From: Lutraria lutraria
Taxonomy: Eukaryota > Mollusca > Bivalvia > Venerida > Mactridae
Assembly: GCA_964023205.1 (NCBI GenBank)
Contig: OZ026837.1
Location: 13,059,479-13,123,478 of the forward strand
Length of the DNA: 64,000 nt
Direction of reading: 5' to 3'
The position numbers and the translations under genes are program-made. The stretch's first letter is position 1. Each line of letters begins with the position of its first letter. The notes beneath the pieces are model-generated. The model was not told the origin of the DNA, ran no database searches, and saw only the letters and a program-made list of their open reading frames with translations. This document shows positions 12,379 through 24,770 of this stretch, one piece after another.

Positions 12379-12724
12379 CAATAATGAAAACCATTTTTTC
12401 ATTTATGTTATTTTTTTATAATATCAACAAATTTGGTTATAAATATCGATTTTGCTTTTATACGGAAGTAAAGTAAAATATTTCACATATTCTAATATTT
12501 TCATCCATGTTGTAATATGTTTTAGTCTTCAACCTCAATTATCCTAAAACTTGATTCAACGCGTCCAATGTTTATTACCCTGTATAATACATCATGCTGT
12601 GGCTGTATATACATAGATACCTAATCAGCAGATATGATCTTCGCCAAATGATCGTTGTTTCCGTAAACGTACGTAAATGTCCGAGATTTGCCGAACGATT
12701 GACAAATTGAACTTAAAAAATCTA

Positions 12725-13105
12725 AGGGGTAGTTTTAAAAATCACCAAAAGGGTCGAAGAAGATATTATTTGATTGTTTTCATATTTTACATGGTGAAAG
12801 AAATTAAATTTTCAAAACGAATGCAATGAGTACAAATTTGATCACATTTCCCCCCAAAAAGTTATGATGCTAAAAACATCAAATTTTCATTGAAAAATCT
12901 ACCAATTTTACGCTTTTTACATTGAATATAGAGGGAATCGATAGGTGTCTTTTTCAAACGCAAAAGGGTCGAAGAAAGAATTATTTCAAAATAATAAAAA
13001 ATACACCATAAGAAAGATAAAAGATTAATTAAACTTTTGTGATGAGTACAAATTTCGTATTTTATTTTAAATAGAATAAAAGTTATGTCGATTATAGTGA
13101 AAACC
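12725..13105. repeat. Diverged direct duplication, ~230-bp offset
   Basis: 'caaaagggtcgaagaa' followed by 'gatgagtacaaattt' and 'aaaagttatg' occurs at about 12745-12880 and again at about 12960-13090. Two old tandem copies; no coding signal. Confidence 0.4.
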
Positions 13106-13831
13106 CCCTTCTTTGTTTAATGTAAATTTTTTATCGATTTTCCAAATCAGCATGTCCGCGAAAGTTGGGTATGTATCAATCTCTGATCTGTTTTTTTTTG
13201 TTTTGCATATTTCCGCCACTCGGCGCGAGTTATGATGCGGACCAAAGAACTACGTCGTGTTCTACATTCGCCATGCACATGTTGAAGTGGTCCTCGTTCC
13301 ATGTTCCCGTGCAGGTCTATGTAAGTTCCGTTTCGATAAGTTTTTCAGTAATATGATTAGATTCAGTTCTGTCAATTCACCTGTTTCTGGGATCCACCTT
13401 GTCTGCTTCATCTGAACTTTCATTAATATTTTTGCTCAAGGATCAATAACAAAAGTAGTTGTTTGCAAATGTAATATTTTCCTCTGAATCAGCAGGTACT
13501 AAAACTGCCTTAAATCCCTCCGAAGAATGACTGCTATTTTTGTAGCATTTATAGACACATCTACACTAGGCCTAACTTATATCTGTGCAGTTGAAAAATG
13601 AAACAATTTCTTTATTTGTAAATGAATGTACACTAAAACTTAGAAATATATGCTTGTACATGATATCTATAAAATCCAATAACGATTTTTTAAAAGCGCG
13701 ATAATTCCGTGCGCTACTGTGGCCGATGTAAAAACAAAAAAATGCACGTGAAAAACATGCAGGGGCAAATTGAAAAAACATAAAAATAATAAATGTGTAG
13801 TTCAGTCATGTGTTGACCTGAAAAACATAAA

Positions 13832-13903
13832 ATGGGTAGATTAGCAATCACCGACAGGGGTATAGCCGTCGGACTTATTCAGGCGGGTGTGTCAAAACAA
13901 GAG
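13832..13903 (+). pseudogene. Possible N-terminal exon of a Tc1-like transposase
   Basis: ATG at 13832 opens a 24-codon frame, MGRLAITDRGIAVGLIQAGV then SKQE, which looks like the first helix-turn-helix of Tc1-type transposases ('RG.A.GL..AG.s...VA'). The frame ends at CAAGAG|GTAGGT, an acceptable donor, or is simply broken there. A Tc1-type C-terminus on the same strand lies 2 kb downstream at 15894-16110. The two may be remains of one element with unrelated sequence between them, or two separate fragments. Confidence 0.4.
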
Positions 13904-15890
13904 GTAGGTCTACATTTTTCATTAGTTCATGCAGACGGCTCATCTGAATTTATTGATTTGTACACATTATCTGTATAAATAATTGTTTTATAAGGTAAAA
14001 TAGTGAAAATATTATTTTAGCAAAAAGTTTTCCCGACATATTCTCATTTATCCGTCCATCTTTCAAGCAGATTTCCGACAATAGATTTGTCCGTATTATT
14101 CTGAAATGGACTTTATTCCGTTAAGAAAATATTAATTAATATTTATTCAAACCAATATTGTTTCAATGTCTTGAGGTTTTTTCTTGCAATACCACTGACA
14201 ATATCACTTTTGTTACCCTGTTTTATCTTATGTGTGGGCTACCGCAGTGAAATAAAATTGGTCAATAAGTTTATCGATAATTAATCGACATTTAACACTT
14301 TAAGTTTCTAGAAGAATGGACCGACATAGGAACAACATTCGACAACATTGTTTCAACAATTATATCGTGTCAATGAGGGCAAAATGTCTAGCTGTAATAC
14401 GGGCTAATGGGGGTCATACCTTATACTCACTGTGTAGTGCAAGTTAGTAACAAGTATTCAACGTGATAAAATGAAGAAAAACTGTGATTTCTGTTTTTCA
14501 TTTTTTTTTTTTATGTTATTTGTGACAATGAAACCGAGATCAATTAATTAAAATGCATATTGTATATACATCTTTCTTTTATCATTCATGCTTTAATATT
14601 TCCGGAGATATTAGAATTTATACAACTGCACAATTATAAGTTTGGCCTAGTGTAGAAGTAATTATTCTATAACTTGATTGGACTAGGTCGTGTTTTATAA
14701 TGGTAAGGTTTTCGGATAGATGATAATTCAGATATATCAAATAATGTTTGATAACTACCTGTGTTTTAAACAGATATGTTCAACATGAGGAATTGATAAT
14801 TGAAGCTAGATATTTACAACACTGTAAGGTCTATTTTATTTGTCAATATAGCCTGTATGACATAAATGTAATCAGAAATGAGAGAGGAAGACATTTCATC
14901 TATGAACAGGGAATTAATGATATGCAACAATATGTCAGCCATACTCCTGACTTATAAGATACATTGTGCTTGTAATAATTGCAAATGATCCCACAAATTT
15001 GTATAAAAAACGCAATTGATTGTTTAATACACTTGTCTTTAGTTATACACATAATATACAGGTATGTATGTATTTCATAAAGAAAAACATTTTATCACAT
15101 CCTCCAAAAAAGTTGCATACTATACTTATAAATGTTTGTTTTTTCTAAATTTCTTCTTTCAGCCAAGCCATCAAATGTTTTGGCACCCATTGACCAAGAA
15201 CACCTGACCGGGATAAATAGAGAGAGAAAGGAAGTCAGCAAAAACTTTCCTTCACCTGTCTAGCTTCAAAACGTCTTAAGAGCAGACTAAAATGTGAAAT
15301 ATCATTATTTGAGAATCTTTATCCTGGATTGTCTCAGTTTGCCGAGAAGTATAGTGAAATGTTTTAAGGTAATAACTTATTTAAGGATTTTTATTTAGAT
15401 TGAGTTTATGATACAAAATATGACAGTTATCTATTTAGTAGTGCATTGTTCAGCATATTGTGAAAGAACTCTGTGAATTTTTGCTATGTGTCAATTGTAA
15501 GATTTTAAATCACTGAGTTTTTGTTTGATTCAAGATCAAATGTGCAGTAATGGTATATAAACAATATCAGTTTTCTTTCATAATGCACTGTATACATTTG
15601 ATGGTTTTGATGTGTGTAGTCTAGTTAATATGCCATGTTTACTGCATTACTGTTTTGTAGTTAGGAAACCTATAAGAATCTAATTGTAATCATATCACGA
15701 ATAGAAATTAATATTTCTGTAAAAACAGAGGTGTGTGTTTATTTATGATATAAGCTTTCAGTTAATTTAAATAAATAGTACTGAAGACATTCATGAAGTT
15801 ATGTTTGATGCCTAGCTCTGTATCCAATTGTTTCAGATAAAGCAATTTAAAGTACACTTACACCAATTAGTACCTTGAAAGGGAAACTAT
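13904..15890. other. No gene seen between the two Tc1-like fragments
   Basis: AT-rich. The open frame at 14748-14957 has no recognisable motif, and no part of a Tc1 catalytic core other than the C-terminal fragment that follows is visible. Confidence 0.4.
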
Positions 15891-15893
15891 TGC

Positions 15894-16110
15894 TCGAATG
15901 GACTGACCCGCTCGACCTCCCGACCTCAATCCCATCGAACACGTCTGGGCTATCCTGCAGAGAGAGATATCTGAGCGTCCTGTCCAGCCAACAACCAACA
16001 GACTGCTGAGAGAGGCACTTTCGGAACAATGGGATCGAAACCCACAATTTAAGACGGCTCATCAGAAGCACGAGGAGTCGATTTCAGCACTTATGCGCAT
16101 TTTTCTCTCA
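15894..16110 (+). pseudogene. Tc1/mariner transposase C-terminal fragment
   Basis: Reading from 15898, the frame gives PARPPDLNPIEHVWAILQRE, the diagnostic C-terminal DDE block of Tc1-like transposases. The D of PDLNPIE and the E that follows belong to the last catalytic segment. It continues with ISERPVQPTTNRLLREALSE and QWDRNPQF. A TGA sits three codons before the block, where the family has a W in 'DWPA', so the copy is dead. The frame then runs on without stops to about 16150 with no further conserved words. It ends about 250 bp before the left end of the large P-type element and is not part of it. Confidence 0.75.
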
Positions 16111-16362
16111 AAGTTTCTATTCCCCACACATACTAATAAAATGCCTAATTTTGATCTTGTCCTCATTTCGACGCTCGCTACGCTCGAATGATTTAATGTA
16201 TGGATTACATGTTGCACTCATGATATGCAGGTATCTTTAAAAAGAATACCAAAATTCAACTATTATGTATGTAATCCTAAATCAACGATAATGCCATACA
16301 GAACAAAAAGTGATCCTTATCAAATTTGAGAAGTATAATTGGCTATAACGTACCGTATCAAT

Positions 16363-16866
16363 CAAAGGGGTTTGTCAAAAAAAAAAAAAAAAAAAAAAAA
16401 TCCATGTACTCCATATATATATAGAAGGGAAAGAACTTCGACCATTCGAATTTTCCAACGCGTGTTATAAACTTCCATGTTATTGCAATGCAGTACAAAA
16501 TATTTAACTCATATATAGTGCAACGTGTGGGCAACTCAACACGCTAACAGAAAATATATACTTTTACTACCTTTAAAGATATTCTAAACTCGCTATTGAA
16601 GATTTTTCACTCGACAAATTGTCAAATTTTACAAAACGAAACACTGTCGTAAAATCGCAGCGTGTATACCGGTATACATGTACAGAGCGGAACTGATGAA
16701 ATACTGACAAAACTTCCTGGGATTGGTCATAAATCATAACAATGCAATATAATTTACTAATTGGCAATGGTTTCGCATCTCACAATGGTGTCTTAGCGAA
16801 GAATTTACGTTAAAAACAATCTGACAAGTATTTTCTCTTTATTAAACCATGGCAGGTCATGTGATT
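16363..16866 (+). repeat. Left terminal inverted repeat of the 20-kb element
   Basis: It starts CAAAGGGGTTTGTCA, then an A24 run (16377-16400). From 'ccatgtac.ccatatatata' it is nearly identical to the reverse complement of the right arm through 'tcgcagcgtgtata'. Similarity weakens but persists to 'ccatggcaggtcatgtgat' at about 16866. The helicase ATG is 163 bp inside. Confidence 0.85.
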
Positions 16867-17428
16867 GATTTGTTACGTACAATATCATTGTTTGGGTGGT
16901 TTGGTTGACTGGTGCTGTTAGCTAGTATGCGGTCGGTAACGGTGTGTGTACAAGCAGTATACCAGTCACATTTGCATTTTGTAAACAAATGTGAACACGT
17001 CCCCATATAGTTACGTACTTAGATCTAAATGAACAGACAGCAACAACTTGCGGTCGATATGGCCTTAAATGGCCATAGTATGTTCATATCGGGTCCAGCT
17101 GGAAGTGGTAAGTCATTTGTGCTGCCAATGATTTACAACAGCATGAAAGATCGCGGTATGAACGTGCATTTGACCTGCACGACATGAGTTGCGTGTGCGG
17201 TGTACCCCACTGGGATTGCCACAACAATTCACAGATTTGCTGGGATTTTAAAGGCAGGTACTGTAAATTTATATATATGAAACGGTTAAGAAGGAAGCGC
17301 ATTAAATTTTCAAGTGGGTGGGGAGTGGAATTATTGCCAATTTTAATTCCTTCAATTGTAATAGTATTTTGTAAGTGATTGGTCCTAATAGACATTGCCT
17401 TTTTTATTTCATGGCTGTGAATTGGCAA

Positions 17429-17476
17429 TAACAAGGACTTTTATACCTACATATTTATTTATATAAGTCCTTGGTA
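17429..17476. repeat. Inverted CAAGGACTT...AAGTCCTTG pair
   Basis: 'acaaggactttta' at about 17431 and 'tataagtccttg' at about 17464 form an imperfect hairpin with the same arms as the perfect palindrome at 4450-4481. Likely two copies of one tiny inverted-repeat element. It sits in a helicase intron. Confidence 0.5.
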
Positions 17477-18989
17477 ATAATATGTTTGTCTCAGATCGAG
17501 CAATATTTGGTATTTACGTATAAAGTACATTTAATTGTACAACGTGACATTGATCAGGGATGCTATATTACATGTAATTGATTAACCGTTTGATGTGATT
17601 AATTATATTGATCCGTATACTGAATGGAGTGGCAACACAGACTTTCATATCTTTTAATTTAATTTAAAAACTTATCTGTCGAGGTTTATTACATATATAT
17701 CCTGTGTATATAAAGTTGTAGACACAGCAAATGTAAAGAACATGATTGATAGTCTGGTTCCTGGACGTGCTGTACAATTACGTCAGGCTGAGGCAAAGCT
17801 TAGTAATGGCTGCATACATTGCTATAATGCACAGGCAGCGGAATATTCTTATTTTGACTGATTATTTGTGATTTTATGCCTAATTTTGATTGTTTATGTA
17901 GTAATATTGTAACTGCGGCAAGATATTTTAATGATCATTCCAAAAGATCTTTTCTGATCATTTAAACGGACATCTGTGATATATGTTATATAAGTAGGAT
18001 TTATAATTTCAGTTATTAATTACTAACCCTCACAAGCACTTGATCACTTGATATAAGAAAATACCCATATGGTACAGAGGACGCCACCATTATTGCGCTT
18101 TGTCCAATAACATAGCGTAAGGGAAAGGAACTCCAGACTAAGAAAATGAATGTGAAGTTTGGTGACGTTGTCGGAAGAATTAAGGAGGCGGACGTAAGGC
18201 AGCTTTTGTTTCCAAAGTACCATCTTCAATAAAGTTATTTTTAGTGAAATATTAAGGCAGTCACCATTAGAAATTCAGCTAAAAACTGCCATTAATGAGG
18301 TCAGTATGGGTGTGGTTTCTGCCACGTGTATTGATTTCATTAAATCATTATCAAGACCTCTACCAGAATGCCTACACATCGATTATACATGTACCTTGTT
18401 TTCAACTAATCAACAAGTGGATTTTTTCAATAGAGATAACATTCTGAAAATGCCAGGACAGTTGTATGAATTCCAAGCCTTGGACACTGGAGAAAGGAAA
18501 TATTTAGATCAACTTACATCTCAAAAAGTTTTATGGCTAAAGATTGGTACCGCAGTTATCTTAATCAGAAATTTGTCAGGCACCCTTTACAATTGGCTTA
18601 AAGGAAGTGTGTGCAACATCGATGCTGATGGACCAGTTGTTGAATTCCCTACAGGCACAGTTAGAATATCAAGAATTTCATTTGATGGTAAAATTGTAAA
18701 TTATATAATAATATGTTCATACTAACCCAATATACATCAAATGAAATTGCTAACATATACTGCATGATTGGAATTCAACCACTGACATGTAAGTTGAAGG
18801 GTTTTCTCTTTTTACTGGGAAGAGGCCTTAGCCTGTTGATTTTGGGAAGAATTATTGCTAAAATTGCTGATTTTGGAAATAAAATAGCAGGTGTAAGTTA
18901 GGACTTTATGGGAAAATGCCCAATTTTCTTTTCAATGAAATTTTCAATTCAGAAGAGGCATTTGATAGGCCTCTTGTTATAGGAGGTAA

Positions 18990-19108
18990 AAAACTGTGAA
19001 GTTGATCTAAATATTTCCTCCTCTGTGTACAATAGTTCGGGCATTTTAATAATGCTATCTCTATTGAAAGAGCCTACTTGTTGATTAATTGAAAACAAGG
19101 TACACGTA
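18990..19108 (-). repeat. Inverted partial copy of the helicase exon
   Basis: On the minus strand this reads CTLFSINQQVGSFNRDSIIK followed by MPELLY, against CTLFSTNQQVDFFNRDNILK in the exon at 18385-18520. The nucleotide match includes 'taccttgttttcaa.taatcaacaagt' and, after an internal deletion, 'ggaaatatttagatcaactt'. It lies in the following intron, facing the exon about 600 bp away, so the transcript could fold back on itself. Confidence 0.75.
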
Positions 19109-19457
19109 GTTTCAAAGTCTACCGAAGACCATATAAACATAGAATATATTTTTATCTGTTCATGCAATGAACAAATCTATATGATTTATAACCACTTTCT
19201 GTCTTATAAGTTATACAGCAGTTTTAATTTAATATATATGAAACATTATGTTTACCCAAAACTTTTCGCTATGTTACTATGTATGTATATATACATACAA
19301 TTTTACTTCATCAATAGCATGCTTATCAATATGAAGTACATTTGTATCAGCTAATAAAACTTATGAACTGCTTTTATGTTTTCAGTTTTCAGTCCTTCTG
19401 CAAATGCTAACATTGCTACAAGAATCCAGTACCCACTTAAACCAAGTTTCGGTATTA

Positions 19458-21095
19458 GACTTTTGCGGTTTAAGACGGTGACGGTGGTGGACATCGGATT
19501 TGGGATTAAATTCGGGGGTCATCTCAAAATTATTGATTCATACTATTGTATAGGGCAAGTGTTACTAATTATTTTGTTTGCATGTCAACTCAAAAACATG
19601 CTTATTTTACAATTTTATTCATTTTCAACAGAACTAGAACTAAACCAATAGGCCTATAAACCAAGCATACGCATAAATTTCGGTACTTTTTGTAATGAAT
19701 CTGTTATACGACTTTTGGTTGTCTCGAATTAATTATGCCAGAGGGCGTTTCTGCTGTCGCCTAGCTGCGTCTACCAGGTACCTGTCGTCTATGCGGCCCT
19801 TTCCCGTCACTGGCATCGGGCGACTTTGCATTTCAAGTAACTCCTAAATTGGCACATACTCAAAAGCTCTAAGCTGATTCGGTGTGAATGTAATCGTAAA
19901 CAGAAATTTGCACATTCATGAACAAAACTACTTACGTCTGTATTTGTCATATTGTTAAAATAAAAATTTGTTAATGAACAAAATACAAGTAAATTAATAA
20001 TTCAAAATTATCACGAATCTTGATTATTTATAGTTGTAGTGTAATTACCCTGATAATGATAGCAACATACCTAAATATACGCATCATATATATCATAGGA
20101 CATCTGAATGATGCTCATCGGTTTGGTTTAATGCGCCACATTGGAACTGAGCTACCTTTTCCTACTTGGAGAATTGAAGGCTACAAACCAATATTTGCAC
20201 CCGTCCGTACATACGGTGCTCTGTGTATTCGCTAGTATCCACAACTACAGCTGAGCGATGGTTTATTGATATGTTACACCAGAAACACTATGACAACAAG
20301 TAGATTGTTAAGTTTAGGACTTTTAAATGTTTACACTGAAAAACTGCTGGACTCTGGAAATGTTTTAGATGTAATCAGCCGGAAAAGGAATCGTAAAATT
20401 ACACTGTTATTTGATTAGAACTAAATACATTTCGTTATGTGTCTTATCGTAAATATTTAAGGTACATGTAGATCTACTGTTTTGTTGTTTGCATTTGATA
20501 TCTGTGGAAATAATAGACATGTGACTTCATATGCAGTTAAATTTATTGGTCTATTTAATAAATAGTATGTACATGCGAATTATTTGCAAGTGTTAAACAA
20601 ACTAACCTCAGTCGAAAGGTATTGCAGTGTGTGGATGCAAAAAGGGTCGTGGAAGATTTTTACGAACTTGAAACAGGCATAGATTTTCAAGCGAGATATC
20701 TAAAACGCACTTGGGCCGAGGTACACAATAACCCCCACGAGCATTCAGAATTGTATGTATACACCATTATTGGTCAAACTACGCCCCTGGAAAGTATCGA
20801 AAATTAAATGGATATATTCGACAGTATCGTGTTTGTGTTGAGCTCAAGTGTTATAAATCAGCAGGAAAAATATGGAGACAACGTCGGGAAGTGTTACCAC
20901 GTGTAGTACATATTTGCCGGATCTTGTGTGCCGGAAAAAAACCCAAATCTGTTTAATTCTGTAAATATGACTTGACATCAAAATAGCACGCATGTACTCC
21001 AATGTAATTCATTTTCATTGTAAATGTAAGACGACCCCTTTAATTTAATCCGAAGTTCGACACCGTCACCGTCATCGTCTTAAATCGCAAATGTC
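19458..21095 (+). mobile_element. 1,638-bp DNA element inserted in the helicase
   Basis: The ends read GACTTTTGCGGTTTAAGACG and, on the minus strand from the right, GACATTTGCGATTTAAGACG. Similarity continues through 'TGACGGTG' and 'GGATTAAATT'. It is flanked by TATTA at 19453-19457 and 21096-21100. Removing the element and one TATTA restores the helicase frame exactly across PSFGITIHKAQG. The duplication could also be read as ATT if the element ends are AGAC/GTCT. A short transposase-like fragment lies inside. PIF/Harbinger is a tentative class. Confidence 0.82.
20090..20235 (+). pseudogene. Possible DDE_Tnp_4 (Harbinger-like) transposase fragment
   Basis: The frame gives IGHLNDAHRFGLMRHIGTEL, then PFP and IFAPVRTYGA. 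A 'GHLNDA.-F-L...IG...-FP' block resembles the region around the second catalytic Asp in DDE_Tnp_4/HARBI1-type transposases as I remember them. About 45 codons only, with a stop at 20233-20235 and nothing convincing on either side. A second open stretch at 20622-20807 is unrecognised. Weak call. Confidence 0.3.
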
Positions 21096-21654
21096 TATTA
21101 CCATCCACAAAGCACAGGGAATGAGTTTAGATAGGTATTCTAATGTTTTTGAAATAACATTAGGCACAAGATGTTCAGTAAATTAAAGATAGTGTGTGTA
21201 TTAATAATTTGGGAACCAGACATCTGCTAATTTATTTTCATGCAGATGTCTTAATAAAATTATGAAAGGTTATTATCATAATAATTGAGATTTATATCAC
21301 CCAATATTTCTCTGATTTGACACAATCATGATTAACTCTTCACCAAGAATAGTTTCTATTAATTTTGTTATAAAGATTTATAAATTGAACACTGATTTAG
21401 ACTGCTCACATGACATAATAATTCCTTTTTTTAGAGTCAATGTTGACTGCCAGCAAATCTTTTAACCTGGCCAGCTAGGCGTAGCATTGTCAAGAGCTAC
21501 AAGGGCTGATGGCTTACGAGTTATTAACTTTGATCCAAAATACTGCATCCGACAGCCACAAATCATATTTGAGTTTATTTCCAAAGAAACGCAACCAGTA
21601 AATGATGACATAACTTGCTGTACATGAGTTATCACAAGGTATATATTACTATCA

Positions 21655-21865
21655 CAATTTCTGTTTGTTTATAGTTGGCGTACGCCCTTTTCAACAGTCC
21701 GAGTCATATGAGGCAGACATTTACCTAAGCATTGTTCCTGGAGAACCAGTACTAGACTCCTAACCTCTGTAAGCAGCTTCCTACTTTCTCACAAGAAGAA
21801 ACATGGTCGGTAGCAGGGCTAGAACCTGCCACCCTCTGTCAGTGACAGGTTACAGTCATTTTGCT
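21655..21865. repeat. Dispersed repeat B, second copy
   Basis: It contains 'gcgtacgcccttttcaacagtccgagtcatatgaggcagaca' and ends 'ccaccctctgtcagtgacaggtt', in the same order as 9480-9715. On the minus strand 'GGCAGGTTCTAGCCCTGC' resembles a tRNA B box. Confidence 0.5.
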
Positions 21866-22301
21866 GTTTCAAATCAGTTGGTCAAATGTTAAGGTCATCC
21901 TGGGGGGCATTGTGTTTTAGTCTTGTTAAAACTTTGCTTGGAAAGAATAGTTTCATACAATAGATTTTTGTTTGCAGTTGATAATAATTATGTACATTAT
22001 GTAAAGGAAATGAAATATCATGGTTACTTTCATAAACACATATGGCATGCAACATATTTTAATTGTGTGATTTAATGATTTGTATATAAAATAACAGTAA
22101 TAGAATTATATGTTTCTTAAAAGTGATTTATTACAATTATTATGTTCAGTTTATTATTTCATCATATAATTGATAAAGTCTGCCAAATATATTCAAACCT
22201 AGTGATGTACATTTTAATTTAATGACAACAAAACTGTAAACAAGTGTATAATATGTAATATTCACCAAGTTAATTGTAATAATAGTTAAATGCTATGTTG
22301 T

Positions 22302-24650
22302 TTACATTTTCACTACTTTGATTTTACTGACATTGGTTTCAGTTTTGGTTGATTTCCGCTTCCTTAGTGGTCCAGGTAATATTTCACATCCACCTGATGG
22401 TTGGTGTTTCCGTATACCAGCATTTGACTTAAAAGATATTACATTTTGTCCAAGTATCACACTGTTCATAGTATTTTTGTATTGTACTACATTGGGGTTA
22501 CTGCTTGCACCATTATATGTTGATCGTTGTTGGTTGAAGTTATTTTCTATGGCGTCTGAATTGATTAGTCCAGGAGTTATGAATATACCACTGCTAGATT
22601 TATCATCGAAAGACCTTTTACAGAGTTGTATAAAGCCTATTAAGCATGAGTGTAGGTCTTCATGACACTGATAAGACATAAGACTCTTAGATCTTTGCTC
22701 CTTAGGCACACTATCCTCCCAGGCTTGGAACCAGCAGTCTACCTTTTCAAGTTCTTTCAACCTCTCATCATCTGCATTTTTGATTGGTCGCATGTCTCTA
22801 AAAATACGGACAACAACTGAAGTTTGTTCTAAAAATTCTAATATTCCTGATAATATCATCCCTTTTTCGCCAAGATATATTTGATATTGTTTCATTAGGT
22901 GCAGCATTTCGCTATTTAAGACATCTTCAGCTAAGTAATTACGCATTTTAAGTTGATTGTCAGGGTAAATGTGTTCCTTTGAAAGATTTTTATGCAATTG
23001 AAGAATCGACCAACATCTGCCATTGTACTGTATAGTTTGATTGTAGTGTTATTAATCTTTGTACATTTAGTAGTCATTTACCACTAATTCCTGATTTTAT
23101 TAATTTTTTTCTGATTGTTTTCAATACGTGTGAAATGTCCATCATAAAAACTATTTTGTTCAGATTACATGGACTTAATGCAGTGAATGTTTGAGTTTTA
23201 ACATTGATATTGATTTTCATAAAGCTGCGGTTGCATTGTGCACCGTCAATACATGTGTACATAATTTTAAAACCATGTGCTGTTAACCTGTCAACTGCTT
23301 CTAAAAATAAAAAATACAGTTCTGCTGCTTGTACAGAATCCGAGATAAAATGTGCGAAAGGAAAACGAAAACCTGTAATTCCAAGGAATAACATTTGTAG
23401 TACATGTGTCCCTAAAACACTGTCCCTTTTCCCTTTTCTCATTGTATATAACATGTTTCCATCCTCACCAAGCTCGGTTAACCCTGTTAACTCAACAGCA
23501 TCCCAATTTTTAGTAATTTGTAAATCTGTCTGTATTGACATTTGGTCAAATATTATACCCCCACTCCAATCTTTAAGATTTCTTCTTTTGGCTTTAGTGA
23601 ACATCCACAAGAATATATTGTCTTGAAACCCAATGTCTTGTCTAAAACGATTTTTGTAAAGAATAATCGAAGATGCTGAAGGGAATATCAATATTTTACT
23701 AAGTCTTAATAATTCATATGCCTGTTGACTTTTATTAAAGAGTTGAAGGCAAACAGTTATAAACTTCTGTGACCATCTTCTTCCCCTTGGGTTCACTTTA
23801 ATATTATTTGCTTGCTCTATTAAAAGTGCAACCATTTCTTCATTAGCTTCAGGGATTACTTTCTTAATATCCATTTCTGTATTTTCCCCTTTATTTTCTT
23901 GTCCTTACTAGTACCTGAAGGGTTGTTTTCTTTGTTAGAAATCTTATTACAAGTTAATGTCATTTTTTGGCAAGTGCGACAGCAGCCGTTTATATTGTTA
24001 AAAGGTACAACCCTGCTACAATTCAATGAACGAATAGATCGAATAACTTCTGATTCCTTTAATTTTTTAATGGCCTCAACTGTATGAAAACGATTTATTG
24101 TTACAGATTGAGTCATTTTCACACCAAAACAAAGTTTTAGTTTCTTAATAATGTCACAAATTAGTTGCACACAGTCTGTATGATATCTGTTACTTATATG
24201 TAACTTTTTCAGTTCTATATCTGTGTTATTGATTACTAGAGACCATGTACCATTCAGATGAAATTAGATTTCTTTAATTATTGTATGTCCATTGGAAGTG
24301 CTTTCGGTCTTGAGATGGTATATAACTGAATCATTTTCAATGTTTTTTTGCATGTCACTTGGTATAATGTCATATATTTCTTCAATGTTTGAAATTTTAC
24401 TTTCACTGGTGAAATCAACTTCAGTGTTGAGTGGTTATACAGATATACCTCTGTATAATGTTTTACCGTCCTTTCTGATTCGTTTAATGCTTGGACACAT
24501 TTGATTTAAATGCTCAATAAAAAGTCTAATGCTAGGTTTTTCAGATAAAACAATGTGACCACATTCAATACCCTCAAATATGAAACTTTCATACAAGTGG
24601 TTTATTTCAACTGTTGACTTTTCATCTTGTGCTAGCCTTGTCAAAATCCT
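22302..24650 (-). pseudogene. P-element/THAP9-type transposase, broken
   Basis: Cut-and-paste transposase with an RNase H-like DDE core; the likely enzyme of the 20-kb element. The first visible exon starts at about 24650 after a TTGTACTTAG acceptor (ILTRLAQDEKSTVE). The catalytic region, read from 23874, has WSGGIIFDQMSIQTDL (first Asp), TELGEDGNMLY, GTHVLQMLFLGITGFRFPFA, then CIDGAQCNRSF (second Asp) and MDISHVLKTIRKKL, matching the D-x2-H-x2-K-x2-R word of the family. After a probable short intron (about 23081-23028) come NGRCWSILQLHKNLSKEHIY, KMRNYLAEDVLNSEML, and GLINSDAIENNFNQQRSTYN, where the E of DAIEN is the expected last acidic residue. A basic tail ends at 22302. Stops at 24435-24437 and 24264-24266 and a frameshift near 23880 inactivate it. 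No N-terminal THAP zinc finger was found next to it. Confidence 0.88.
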
Positions 24651-24770
24651 AAGTACAATAATAATTGAATATTGAAGTCATGAGCTGATTATTATGAAAA
24701 TGTATAAGACGTACATTATATACCGGTATACATTCTGCATTAATCTTTTGTATCACCAAATTATACTATA

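Larger units (their letters stand above)
9716..13830. other. Four kilobases of AT-rich sequence without a gene
   Basis: No open frame has a recognisable domain or a good splice context. Small features inside it are listed separately: a hairpin at 10532-10567, a half element at 11490-11725, a TTAA-end fragment at 12353-12378 and a diverged duplication at 12725-13105. Confidence 0.5.
17029..21627 (+). pseudogene. PIF1-type DNA helicase of the 20-kb element, broken
   Basis: Superfamily 1 helicase, probably serving element replication or repair. Exon 1 (ATG 17029 to about 17260) gives QQQLAVDMALNG, then Walker A GPAGSGKS at residues 22-29, then, after an in-frame TGA at 17185-17187, VACAVYPTGIATTIHRFAGI. 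A later exon (about 18196-18688) carries the family's LSRPLPE, CTLFSTNQQV, LPG-like MPGQLYEF and LWLKIGTAVILIRNLS blocks and ends at a GATG|GTAAAA donor. The next exon begins at about 19386 after TTTTCAG with SPSANANIATRIQYPLKP. It is split by the inserted element 19458-21095 and resumes with IHKAQGMSLDR. The last exon (about 21436-21627) has PGQLGVALSRATRADGLRVI, with a TAA just before it. The Walker B region was not found; 17715-17860 holds an unplaced open stretch. Two stops plus an insertion mean it is not functional. Confidence 0.85.

Noticed and set aside
13165..13356. Secreted-protein exon starting MGMYQSLICFFLFCIF
   Set aside because: The hydrophobic run is a T-rich tract. There is no conserved cysteine pattern or donor site, and the frame ends in AT-rich noise.
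22318..23626. Plus-strand open frames opposite the transposase (22318-22665, 23204-23626)
   Set aside because: They are mirror frames of the conserved P-type transposase on the minus strand.
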